A program made the position numbers and the translations under genes. DNA of 5,802 bases from Candidatus Latescibacterota bacterium (GTDB taxonomy: Bacteria; Latescibacterota; MVCY01): positions 1 through 5,802 of the forward strand of contig DAOVPH010000107.1 of the NCBI GenBank assembly GCA_030629295.1, given 5' to 3'. A model generated the notes under the pieces. It was given only the letters and a program-made list of their open reading frames with translations. It made no database searches and was not told the DNA's origin. Positions 1 through 5,563 of the stretch are shown here, one piece after another (the first letter of the stretch is position 1; each line of letters starts with the position of its first letter).

Positions 1-216
1 AAGGGTGAACTCGGCATGTTCGCCTGGAACAAGCTCTCCACGGAACGTTCCCCCCAAGAGCTTTCCCGCCCGGGCGATGACCGCACCAACTTTCGGCGCG
101 ATCTTGCCAGGCTCGCTTTTTGACTGTCGTGCGAGCGCTATTGCTCTCAGCATTAGCTCCCTATCCGTCTGCTTTGGTTGTTCTTCGCCAGGGCGCGCTA
201 CTTTGGCCATTGGCAT
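1..216 (-). CDS. Cytidine/dCMP deaminase-like protein, N-terminal part (runs off left edge)
   Basis: The minus-strand frame is open from the ATG at 216 to the window edge, giving 72 residues with no stop. Residues 22-70 fit the N-terminal half of the zinc-dependent cytidine deaminase fold shared by dCMP deaminases and RibD: a first helix (LMLRAIALAR), the strand motif PKVGAVIARAGK, then GEHAEF, in which His67 and Glu69 form the HAE zinc-ligand and proton-shuttle motif. The PCxxC motif that should supply the other two zinc ligands would lie beyond the window. The start is supported by AGGAG five bases upstream; Met3 is an alternative. The gene begins 36 bases after the attC site at 253-328 and so is the next gene in the cassette array. 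In this fold the enzyme deaminates a cytosine or related base, but the substrate (free nucleotide, RNA or other) cannot be read from this fragment. The frame and HAE motif are seen; the family assignment is recognition from memory. Confidence 0.8.
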   Translation of the reverse strand, partial: MPMAKVARPGEEQPKQTDRELMLRAIALARQSKSEPGKIAPKVGAVIARAGKLLGGTFRGELVPGEHAEFTL

Positions 217-252
217 GTGCTCTCCTGGGTTTTCACCCGCGGTTTCCTTGCG

Positions 253-328
253 GCCCAACGAAAAAATCAGCTGCCTGACGAAGCGCCGAAAGGCGCGTAG
301 TCAGGTCAGCTGGATTGGCTTGTTAGAT
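253..328 (-). other. attC recombination site (after membrane-protein cassette)
   Basis: This is a 76-bp imperfect palindrome. Read on the minus strand, R'' is ATCTAAC (328-322) and R' is GTTGGGC (259-253). Between them the arms pair well: AATC/GATT (265-268 with 313-316), AGCT/AGCT (269-272 with 308-311), CCTGAC/GTCAGG (274-279 with 300-305) and GCGCC/GGCGC (283-287 with 292-296), closed by a GAAA loop. The minus strand carries one unpaired C between the first two stems and one unpaired A further in. These correspond to the extrahelical G and T on the bottom strand that set attC polarity for the integron integrase. The polarity agrees with the minus-strand genes. The TAA stop of the membrane-protein gene lies inside R''. 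Confidence 0.93.
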
Positions 329-707
329 TTCTTCTTTTTTGCCAATCACAGGTACTCCGACCACTGCGATGATTATTGCGGCAACACTTAACATTATTCC
401 TGCGATTCCAAATAATTGTGATACAAGCGTTGAAAAATAACTTGTCTTCGACATATAATGATTAACTTTTTCTTCAGCTTTTATGACATCTATTTCATCG
501 GCATATATTTGCGATTCCTGAGGTCTTACAATGGCAATGCGTCTAAGTGTAAGCTTACCATTCCAATACATTGCCGCATGATTGTAATGCGTGGCTTGAA
601 CCGATGCATACCAGCCAAGAGCGGCAGAGCAAACTCCAAGAATTAATAAGATAACGCAAATAAATCTTAAAAAATTATATATCTGTGATTTTTTCATCTT
701 AATCTAA
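259..707 (-). mobile_element. Complete integron gene cassette: small membrane protein
   Basis: The boundaries follow the rule that integrase cuts between G and TT of the R' box. The cassette runs from the TT of GTTAGAT at 708-702 to the G of GTTGGGC at 259-253, about 449 bp. It holds one gene, filling almost the whole non-attC part, and its own attC at the 3' end. This is the standard layout of an excisable cassette. Its AT-rich coding sequence differs from the GC-rich Mrr cassette, as expected of cassettes with separate origins. Confidence 0.85.
323..697 (-). CDS. Small two-helix membrane protein, function unknown
   Basis: I do not recognise a family for this 124-residue protein. It has two clear hydrophobic segments, about residues 10-32 and 92-118. 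Between them is a hydrophilic middle of roughly 60 residues with mixed charge (LRRIAIVRPQES and IDVIKAEEKVNH). The termini are short and charged (MKKSQ at the start, GKKEEI at the end). A hairpin with both ends in the cytoplasm and the middle part outside is the simplest topology. Small membrane proteins without known domains are common in cassette arrays. The ATG lies only four bases after the R' box of the preceding attC, and I see no proper Shine-Dalgarno sequence. The TAA stop at 325-323 is provided by the next attC. The coding sequence is AT-rich compared with its neighbours. That it is a real gene rests on its exact fit between two attC sites. Confidence 0.8.
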   Translation of the reverse strand: MKKSQIYNFLRFICVILLILGVCSAALGWYASVQATHYNHAAMYWNGKLTLRRIAIVRPQESQIYADEIDVIKAEEKVNHYMSKTSYFSTLVSQLFGIAGIMLSVAAIIIAVVGVPVIGKKEEI

Positions 708-829
708 CGGCGGCGAATAACCCGCCGAAACGATCAATTACAAATTATGATTAAAGTCTGGGTGACAAGATCCTCCCCACGCCCCCCAAAAGTGCCGCTG
801 TTTCGGTCAGGTTCATTCGCTTGTTAGGT
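702..829 (-). other. attC recombination site (after UDG-like cassette), long form
   Basis: This is a 128-bp attC. On the minus strand, R'' is ACCTAAC (829-823) and R' is GTTAGAT (708-702). The inner arms pair as GCGAAT/ATTCGC, AACC/GGTT and CCGAAAC/GTTTCGG. There is a single extra G on the minus strand between the first two stems and a small internal loop after the second, matching the positions of the unpaired bases in the other two attC sites here. The central 80 or so bases, about 727-800, have no strong stem, so this is a long attC with a large variable terminal structure. The TAA stop of the upstream cassette gene lies in R''. Confidence 0.92.
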
Positions 830-1479
830 AGTTTGCATCTTTTTCTTCAATTCTTCATATGTCTCGCGGTTGTCAGCCCTCCCAGGATGTCTCCACGGAA
901 TGACCTGCAGTCCATAAACCTTTTCTGGCACTGGCCTGTCAAGGGGTTTCTCGGGATACACCTCTAATTCCAAGAGCCAGACTAATGTATCAAAGGTACC
1001 AGCAGCAATAATAATCTCAGGATCAATCAGTTCAATTTGTTCAAGCAAAAGATCCCTATCCCTGAAGGCAAAAGCATTAACGATGGACATGTCTGCTGTC
1101 GATCCCCCAGTGATTTTTTTGAGATTGATTGTGGCAATCGATCTGATGGAATCTTTCATCGCAGTCCAAGTATCAATTTCCTCAAATGGCGGAAAACCGT
1201 TTAGGATACCCGAAGCCCAACGAGCGACAGTGTGCCACATTTGGTACTTTGGACCTTTGCTCAACATAACTCTCAGATCGCCCTCAGGAAAATCGTTCAC
1301 TTCCCTCATCACAAAAAGAATTCTTGGTTTCGAGTGTCGATAAGCGGTTACGTCAATTATTCCATCTCGACATATTCCTTTTGGATCAATGCCGAGCTTG
1401 ACATAATGCTGACCCCACTTCGCCCAGATTTCTTCGTCAGTCATGCTTCGTTACTCCAAGGTGCATGCAAACTGCCTAA
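708..1479 (-). mobile_element. Complete integron gene cassette: UDG-superfamily-like protein
   Basis: The cassette runs from the TT of GTTAGGC (1480-1474) to the G of GTTAGAT (708-702), about 772 bp. It contains one gene, a 29-base leader with an SD sequence, and a long attC at its 3' end. The boundaries are inferred from the R' cut rule. Confidence 0.85.
824..1444 (-). CDS. Uracil-DNA glycosylase superfamily-like protein (family unassigned)
   Basis: A 206-residue protein starting at an ATG with GGAG nine bases upstream and ending at the TAA inside the following attC. Visible landmarks are a strand with an acidic and Asn end (RILFVMREVND, 41-51), an IATINLKK segment (103-110), a predicted helix and strand reading LEQIELIDPEIIIAAGTFD (134-152), and a late HPGR (186-189). 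This order (early strand with polar end, central 'DPEIII..G', late His-Pro) resembles the uracil-DNA glycosylase superfamily, where the late His-Pro loop inserts into DNA. The canonical family-4/5 N-terminal motif (GExPGxxE) is absent, so glycosylase activity is not established. It could be a non-catalytic or re-purposed relative, or an unrelated Rossmann-like protein. As a cassette gene it depends on an upstream promoter; none is seen inside the cassette. The gene is certain, the family moderate, the activity unknown. Confidence 0.7.
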   Translation of the reverse strand: MTDEEIWAKWGQHYVKLGIDPKGICRDGIIDVTAYRHSKPRILFVMREVNDFPEGDLRVMLSKGPKYQMWHTVARWASGILNGFPPFEEIDTWTAMKDSIRSIATINLKKITGGSTADMSIVNAFAFRDRDLLLEQIELIDPEIIIAAGTFDTLVWLLELEVYPEKPLDRPVPEKVYGLQVIPWRHPGRADNRETYEELKKKMQTT

Positions 1480-1557
1480 CCCATAAACCCCGCAGTTAGG
1501 GGTTCGGGGCGGATCAGGCGCGGCGATAAGCCGTCGCCTGCATCCGGCTTGTTGGGC
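1474..1557 (-). other. attC recombination site (after Mrr cassette), asymmetric
   Basis: On the minus strand, R'' is GCCCAAC (1557-1551) and R' is GTTAGGC (1480-1474), complementary apart from one wobble pair. The inner hairpin is strong: GGAT/ATCC (1511-1514 with 1542-1545), CAGGCG/CGCCTG (1515-1520 with 1535-1540) and CGGC/GCCG (1521-1524 with 1530-1533), with a GATAA loop. The minus strand carries an unpaired G and an unpaired A, as in the other two sites. R'' is five bases from the hairpin, the normal spacing, but R' is 30 bases away. The extra stretch (1481-1510) forms its own small stem of AACCCC with GGGGTT. It may be an insertion into an ordinary attC. Confidence 0.88.
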
Positions 1558-1564
1558 AGTGTCT

Positions 1565-2377
1565 TCAGTCAGGACATGCTCTCTGTATGCGCATCCTCCG
1601 CAGCAAGGGTCTGATGAGACCATGGATCTCCTGAAATGATCGATGATTTGATTGCGACTGCGCGATCTTGAGTGCCTCGTAGAATCGCTTCGCGTCAAGG
1701 AGCCTCACTGGAATTCCGCGCGCTGCGGCCAATTTCGCAGCTTCCTCTGCGCCTTGCTGAAAACTGGATGTGGTAACAAACACTCCTTCCGTGAGGCCGT
1801 TCAGAACCAGAGCACCTGCGAGCTCCCGGATCTGTGCTGCTTTGATGGAGTTCCTGTACCTCTTGACCTGCACCCCGATCGTCCTGTCGTCAGGACCGTC
1901 AAGAATGACGTCGATCCCACCGTCATCTGAGCGAGCAGTGACTCTCGCCTTATAGCCGAGGCCCGCGAATACTGAACCGACAGTGTCCTCAAAGAGCTGC
2001 CAGGCCATACTGAAACGGTCAGAATACTTCGCCGTCAGATAGGTCTGCACATCCTTAATTGGCGTGGACAGATCTGTCAGATCAAGTCTCTTGAGACAAC
2101 CGGCGGCAGCCCCGATGACCTTGCGCTTCCTACCGTCCCGGATCAAGAGGATGTGGGAAGAAGCGAACCACCAGCCACAGCAAACACACTCGGAAACTCC
2201 GAAAGAGTAGTTCCTTTCTCTATGTCCGTAGGATGGGTCTTCGTACCACTCGCCGAGATCCATCTCTTCACCGCAGAAAATGCATCGGTAGTCCTGTGCA
2301 TAGACATTATGCGCAGCACGAAGCCGCCGTATGTCCCCATATTCCTCGTCTCGCCACCGATCAGAAGGTTGCCGCAA
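1565..2377 (-). CDS. Mrr-type restriction endonuclease with N-terminal zinc ribbon
   Basis: A protein of about 270 residues. The N-terminal third carries a probable zinc-binding module, with C32xxC35 and later C64 and C67 (CVCC). From about residue 122 it matches the Mrr_cat family of PD-(D/E)xK nucleases. Glu130 lies in helix one (WQLFEDTVGSVFAGLGY), Asp156 in DDGGIDV, and the catalytic Gln-Val-Lys at 170-172, followed by the usual VLNGLTEGVFVTTSSF region. Such enzymes cut DNA, often modified DNA, and act in phage defence. The TGA stop is seven bases before the attC R'' box. The start is uncertain: the frame opens only at 2404 after a TAG (2407-2405), contains no ATG before residue 39, and TTG at 2377 is the best available start with a poor SD. 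An ATG at 2436 with a GAGGT SD lies in another frame, so the 5' end may be frameshifted. Family confidence is high. Confidence 0.88.
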   Translation of the reverse strand: MRQPSDRWRDEEYGDIRRLRAAHNVYAQDYRCIFCGEEMDLGEWYEDPSYGHRERNYSFGVSECVCCGWWFASSHILLIRDGRKRKVIGAAAGCLKRLDLTDLSTPIKDVQTYLTAKYSDRFSMAWQLFEDTVGSVFAGLGYKARVTARSDDGGIDVILDGPDDRTIGVQVKRYRNSIKAAQIRELAGALVLNGLTEGVFVTTSSFQQGAEEAAKLAAARGIPVRLLDAKRFYEALKIAQSQSNHRSFQEIHGLIRPLLRRMRIQRACPD

Positions 2378-2715
2378 GCACCCAAAACCAGGTGCTGCCC
2401 AGCCCTATGAAAAACGCTGCCCGTGAGCTTGCCCATAATTTTGGAGACCTCAAAAAGCTTATGCGGAAAAGGGGTCATCGTAGTCTGTTTTTGTAAGCAA
2501 TAAAACACTTTTTAAAATAACACACAATATTTCCTATGTCAAGAAAAATCTTCAGCCAAGGGCCGTCTTTCTCAACTTATGACGGGTAAGCCAAGAAGAG
2601 TTAACTGATCGGCTGAGGAATGAGGAGATTGAGGAAAATGGCTTCAGTGTTGGGTTAGTGGTGTACATATATAGCAAAACAGCCTGAAGTTGGGAGGGTA
2701 GAATTGATCCGGCTG
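2378..2715. other. 338-base stretch without an assigned gene, between array and chromosomal operon
   Basis: It holds the minus-strand promoter at 2514-2542, the leader and uncertain 5' end of the Mrr gene, and a short stem AGCACC/GGTGCT at about 2379-2397 just before the TTG start. Close to the THEP1 stop there is a weak terminator-like stem. GTTGGGT at 2649-2655 and TCTCAAC at 2569-2575 look like attC R boxes, but the sequence between them has little pairing beyond AAGCCA/TGGCTT. Short open frames of 30-40 codons exist on both strands but none has an SD or recognisable product. This is where the mobile array meets the chromosomal genes. Confidence 0.6.
2514..2542 (-). promoter_or_regulatory. 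Sigma70-type promoter driving the Mrr gene and probably the array
   Basis: On the minus strand there is a perfect -35 TTGACA (2542-2537), a 17-base spacer and a -10 TATTTT (2519-2514), in a locally AT-rich stretch. Transcription would start near 2507, leaving a leader of about 130 bases before the TTG at 2377. It fires into the cassette array and could serve downstream cassettes that lack promoters. Confidence 0.7.
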
Positions 2716-2716
2716 T
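2676..2716 (-). terminator. Weak possible terminator after the THEP1 gene
   Basis: On the minus strand ACAGCC, overlapping the THEP1 stop codon, can pair with GGCTGT 26 bases later, followed directly by further Ts (GGCTGTTTT). The stem is only six pairs with a long loop, so termination would be inefficient at best. If it does not work, the RNA kinase operon could read through into the cassette array. Confidence 0.25.
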
Positions 2717-3231
2717 CACTCCAGCGTCTGTTTGACCTTCGCCACCAGGCTGTCTCTGTTCTCATGAGTGACCGTCAACACAACCACATCCTTGCGACGG
2801 CGTATCTGATCCAGGAAGTTTTCTCGGCGGTTTTGAATGACACCCAGCACGGGCTTTGGGCTGTCCAGAGCTTGAAGTACCGCCTGGCGAAATTTCTTCG
2901 AGTAAAGCTCCATCCTGCCGATCTCATCGACCACGATAAGCTGGCTTTGAGCGATTGCCTCCTGGAGAGCAGGTACAGCCACTCGCTCAAATGATTCAAC
3001 GTCAACTCCATATTTTCCCACCCGGAAGGGACTCCTACAGGTCAGATGAGCCAGGATACCCTCCTTTCCCGTAAAGGTTCTGATCTTGAATCCCCGCCGA
3101 CGCCCGCCAGACCTGATCTCTTCGGTGTAAAATCCACCTACATCGGTGTCCATAACTTCCACTATCTTCCTTACTAAGGTGGTCTTGCCCACTCCTGGGT
3201 TTCCGGTAAGCAGGATGTTTGGGCCGCTCAT
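2716..3231 (-). CDS. THEP1-family nucleoside-triphosphatase
   Basis: A 171-residue P-loop NTPase. Walker A is GNPGVGKTT (10-18). It is followed by the family's GGFYTEEI (32-39), then Walker B LIVVDEIGRMEL (98-109) with Asp102 and Glu103, and a late VTHENRD (154-160). This order and length match the THEP1 (DUF265) family, whose characterised members hydrolyse NTPs with broad base preference; the cellular role is unsettled. I start at the ATG at 3231 rather than further upstream: it follows the TAG of the kinase gene by one base, has GGGAG seven bases before it, and places the P-loop at the usual distance from the N-terminus. A start at 3264 would overlap the kinase gene and add 11 residues not typical of the family. 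It is the second gene of a tight two-gene operon. Confidence 0.9.
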   Translation of the reverse strand: MSGPNILLTGNPGVGKTTLVRKIVEVMDTDVGGFYTEEIRSGGRRRGFKIRTFTGKEGILAHLTCRSPFRVGKYGVDVESFERVAVPALQEAIAQSQLIVVDEIGRMELYSKKFRQAVLQALDSPKPVLGVIQNRRENFLDQIRRRKDVVVLTVTHENRDSLVAKVKQTLE

Positions 3232-3232
3232 C

Positions 3233-4114
3233 CTATTTCTCCCGGTTTCTAATCTCTTCTCCACAGGGAGTGATTCTAATCGAACCTAACTGAATCTCCT
3301 TGACCTCCGCTGGCGAGGCCAGAGGGGTAAGAACGGAAACCGCACCGGCCTGGAAACTGAACTGCTCTATGATTCCCAAGGCCAGCGTGTCGGAGTCGGC
3401 ATTATTGAGTCCCACTAACAGGCCCTGGCAGCGTTCGTTACTCTCCAGAGAAGACCAGTCCAGCAGGCATCTGATAGTCTGGAGGGAGAACTGACGCAGC
3501 TTCGCCTCTTGGAAATACTGCTGAAACCTTTTCTCTCTTAAGGCCCGCCGCTGGTCTTCGGACTTCCTCTTGATTGCTGCCGGAACAGGAAGGCGGCGGA
3601 TGCCTATCTCTCCCCTCTGGTGAGGGGAAAGCAAATGCTCGAGCTCTTCTTGACGATGCAGGGCAAGGATGTATTGCGGCTGGATCAGGTTTATCTTCTG
3701 CTGCTTCAGCCACTGCCCTTTTTCCCCTCTAATCAATCCGCAGGTATTCACCAACGTGATCGGGGCACCCCAAGCAGCGGATTTATCCACTAAATTCTTC
3801 ACTGCGCTTACGGTGGCGGACAGGTGGCCAACGGGCGATGTAGCGCCGATAAAGCGCATAGACACCAGTTTCAGTTCTCCGGAAGGCTGGCAGTGGCCCA
3901 GACTAACCACCACCGGCGGCCCTAACAGTGACTGCCCCAGGTCCGCATCAATTACTGCCAGCTTCTTGTTGCTCCACCGTCTGGCCAGAAAGCTGGCTAA
4001 TGTGCTTTTGCCAGTGTCGACATCGCCCAAAATCAAGATCTTGCCTGCAGTTATCTCGGTCGCAACCTTCTTCCATTCCTCCGGAATCTGCAGTTTAACT
4101 CTCTCCTGTTGCAT
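3233..4114 (-). CDS. Clp1/Grc3-type polynucleotide 5'-hydroxyl kinase
   Basis: A 293-residue protein. The central kinase domain shows Walker A GDVDTGKST (30-38), the family signature VIDADLGQSLLGPP (54-67) with Asp56, Asp58 and Gln61, IGATSPVGH (89-97), and VNTCGLIRG (122-130), which resembles the lid and base-binding segment of Clp1/Grc3/Nol9. The C-terminal part (GLLVGLNNADSDTLALGIIEQ, then VSVLTPL) fits the C-terminal domain of the same family. Such kinases transfer phosphate from ATP or GTP to the 5'-hydroxyl of RNA (or DNA), preparing ends for ligation or decay. Bacterial members are little studied, so the substrate is inferred. The ATG at 4114 is the first start after an in-frame TAG four codons upstream. 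Its SD-like AGGGAG abuts the ATG unusually closely. It is the first gene of the operon with THEP1 and divergent from the protease operon. Confidence 0.87.
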   Translation of the reverse strand: MQQERVKLQIPEEWKKVATEITAGKILILGDVDTGKSTLASFLARRWSNKKLAVIDADLGQSLLGPPVVVSLGHCQPSGELKLVSMRFIGATSPVGHLSATVSAVKNLVDKSAAWGAPITLVNTCGLIRGEKGQWLKQQKINLIQPQYILALHRQEELEHLLSPHQRGEIGIRRLPVPAAIKRKSEDQRRALREKRFQQYFQEAKLRQFSLQTIRCLLDWSSLESNERCQGLLVGLNNADSDTLALGIIEQFSFQAGAVSVLTPLASPAEVKEIQLGSIRITPCGEEIRNREK

Positions 4115-4232
4115 CTCCCTTGCCTATTCAGTCCAAACCAGAACCGGGCGCTTGTGCAGCTCCGGAATTGCCCGTTCAGGGGTTTATGAAACTGCTAACG
4201 AGTTGACTTTCCCTGTAACTTAGGTCCCAGCG

Positions 4233-4275
4233 TTGACAAAAAGTCCTTGACACCACAATAAGATAATATTATGTT
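4233..4275 (+). promoter_or_regulatory. Promoter of the protease-Nudix-zinc ribbon operon, with doubled TTGACA
   Basis: A perfect -35 TTGACA at 4247-4252 is followed, after 17 bases, by TATGTT at 4270-4275. This predicts a start near 4282 and a leader of about 35 bases before the ATG at 4317. A second perfect TTGACA lies at 4233-4238, 14 bases upstream start to start. It lacks a good -10 at the right distance, so it is either a fortuitous copy or half of a direct-repeat operator. The surrounding gap between the divergent genes (4115-4316) shows no clear promoter for the kinase gene. Confidence 0.65.
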
Positions 4276-4316
4276 GAGCTTAATGCCACCCCAAAATTCA
4301 TCTGTACAACTGAAAG

Positions 4317-5141
4317 ATGCCATTATATCCTCTGTATAAGGACTTTGTCAAATTTCTCAACACACTGCCCCGAAAAGAAGACCCCTGGGAGAGTTACCAG
4401 AGATATTATCTTCAGCCTCACCGGGACTTCCTTTTGGCCTATTGGAGCCACTTTAAGTGGATGGACCTCGAGCAGGTCAAACAGAGGGTGAGAAGGATCA
4501 GAAGGGGCGACTACTGCTGTCTGGAAACTCCGCCTGGCGGCCGGCCACCGGAGCAGATTGCCCAACAGACATTGAGACGCTGCCAGCAAATAGTTGTCAC
4601 CCCAGCGGAGCCCGATCTTTACCTCTTTGTCGGTTTCTTCTCCGCCGACGCCTTTCTGATGCCATTCAAAGGGAAACCGGTAATCGGCGTGGGCTTGGAG
4701 AGATTCAAGGATCTTAGTTCCTTGGAGATCATGCTTGCTCACGAATACTGTCACTGGCTCCGCCGCTGCAAGATAGGCGACCGACCTCCTACACTGGGCA
4801 ACAAGCTCTTGTCAGAGGGGCTGGCAGGAGTCTTTTCTCAACTTGCCTTTCCTGACCGACCAATGCACAAATACCTCTTCCTGTCACCCGAAAGGGTGAG
4901 CTGGTGTCGGGAAAATCTACCCGCCCTGTTAGAACTTGTGCAACCGGAACTTGATTCCGCCCGACTTACGGGTCTGTTTTTCAAGAAAGGCAACAGTGAG
5001 ATTCCGCCGAGAACAGGGAATTATCTGGGCTACAGATTGATAACGGAATATATGACCAGATGCGGGAGACAGAACATTGAGGAACTTATCCAAACAGAAA
5101 ACATTAGGGATTTACTCAGACAGACACCCGAGATGACGTGA
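4317..5141 (+). CDS. Predicted zinc-dependent protease (HExxH, DUF2268-like)
   Basis: A 274-residue soluble protein without signal peptide or membrane segment. The active-site motif is HEYCH (142-146) at the end of a helix after LEIMLA. A probable third zinc ligand, Glu167 in LLSEGLA, lies 21 residues after the second His, which is the gluzincin pattern. An [25 protein letters not shown] stretch (104-128) precedes it as the edge strands of the catalytic domain. The C-terminal [13 protein letters not shown] (234-246) is like the tail of DUF2268 predicted Zn proteases. The substrate is unknown. The ATG is the only reasonable start: an in-frame TGA lies two codons upstream. The SD is weak (GAAAG directly before the start). 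It is the first gene of a three-gene operon, and its TGA overlaps the start of the Nudix gene. Protease character is well supported; the exact family less so. Confidence 0.8.
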   Translation: MPLYPLYKDFVKFLNTLPRKEDPWESYQRYYLQPHRDFLLAYWSHFKWMDLEQVKQRVRRIRRGDYCCLETPPGGRPPEQIAQQTLRRCQQIVVTPAEPDLYLFVGFFSADAFLMPFKGKPVIGVGLERFKDLSSLEIMLAHEYCHWLRRCKIGDRPPTLGNKLLSEGLAGVFSQLAFPDRPMHKYLFLSPERVSWCRENLPALLELVQPELDSARLTGLFFKKGNSEIPPRTGNYLGYRLITEYMTRCGRQNIEELIQTENIRDLLRQTPEMT

Positions 5142-5563
5142 TGAAGGCAGACAAAAAAGATAGAAGGCATCCATTGCTCACGATAGACATCATCATAGAA
5201 TATGGCAATGGAATCGTGCTGGTTCAAAGGAAAAATCCACCTTACGGTTGGGCCATCCCTGGCGGATTTGTAGACTACGGCGAGACAGTAGAAGAGGCAG
5301 CAGAGAGGGAGACGAGAGAGGAAACATCATTGGAATTGGAAGAGCTCACCCAGTTTCATGTCTACTCTGATTCTAACCGTGACCCTCGTGGACATACTAT
5401 CTCCGTAGTTTTCACTGCAAAGGGGAGAGGAACCCCGGCGGCTGGCGACGACGCAAAACAGGTGAGGGTGTTCAGAGAAGAGGGGCTGCCAGAAGAGATA
5501 GCATTTGATCACCGTCAGATTCTGAACGACTTTTTCGCAGCTAAAGGGGGAATACAAGAATGA
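5141..5563 (+). CDS. Nudix hydrolase
   Basis: A 140-residue single-domain Nudix protein. The Nudix box lies at 42-64: Gly42, Glu48, Arg56-Glu57 and Glu60-Glu61 are all in place, so the metal-binding core is complete. The glycine usually near the end of the box is Ser63, a tolerated change. Upstream, [16 protein letters not shown] and downstream [10 protein letters not shown] are typical of ADP-ribose/NADH or NTP pyrophosphatases. These enzymes cleave a nucleoside diphosphate linked to another moiety; the substrate cannot be told here. The ATG at 5141 overlaps the preceding TGA (TGATG), indicating translational coupling. A GTG one codon earlier (5138) would be an alternative. Its own TGA overlaps the ATG of the next gene (ATGA). 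Confidence 0.92.
   Translation: MKADKKDRRHPLLTIDIIIEYGNGIVLVQRKNPPYGWAIPGGFVDYGETVEEAAERETREETSLELEELTQFHVYSDSNRDPRGHTISVVFTAKGRGTPAAGDDAKQVRVFREEGLPEEIAFDHRQILNDFFAAKGGIQE

Larger units (their letters stand above)
1..2542 (-). mobile_element. Integron gene-cassette array (integrase not in window)
   Basis: Three attC sites with conserved R boxes and matching unpaired bases separate four single-gene units, all transcribed on the minus strand. The gene order from the promoter is Mrr-type nuclease, UDG-like protein, membrane protein, deaminase-like protein. The left end continues past the window. The right end is only approximate: it is placed at the promoter upstream of the Mrr gene because no clear attI or attC closes the array there. 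No intI-like tyrosine recombinase is present. The array therefore is either part of a larger integron with a distant or lost integrase, or a CALIN (cluster of attC sites lacking an integrase). Confidence 0.85.

Noticed and set aside
5..391. Plus-strand open frame of 128 codons at the left edge.
   Set aside because: It runs antisense through the deaminase gene and straight across an attC site, with Ser/Pro/Arg-rich content typical of a shadow frame.
1441..1698. Minus-strand frame of 85 codons across the Mrr stop and attC.
   Set aside because: It overlaps the Mrr 3' end and the whole attC, is very Arg/Ser/Cys-rich, and has no domain or SD.
2143..2508. Minus-strand frame of 121 codons overlapping the Mrr N-terminus.
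   Set aside because: Most of it is out of frame over the zinc-ribbon coding region. Only its first part, before 2380, may matter as a frameshifted start of Mrr.
2569..2655. Possible fourth attC or attI: TCTCAAC at the left and GTTGGGT at the right, with AAGCCA/TGGCTT inside.
   Set aside because: The left box breaks the R consensus at its outer base, the spacings are unequal (12 and 4 bases), and the rest of the inner sequence does not pair.
2590..2687. Short plus-strand frame of about 30 codons with a Glu-rich helix-like sequence, and a 38-codon minus-strand frame over the same bases.
   Set aside because: Neither has a start with an SD nor a recognisable family. They might be decayed gene remains but cannot be supported.
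3669..4223. Plus-strand frame of 184 codons opposite the kinase gene.
   Set aside because: It is antisense to conserved kinase motifs and has no recognisable domain, so it is a shadow.
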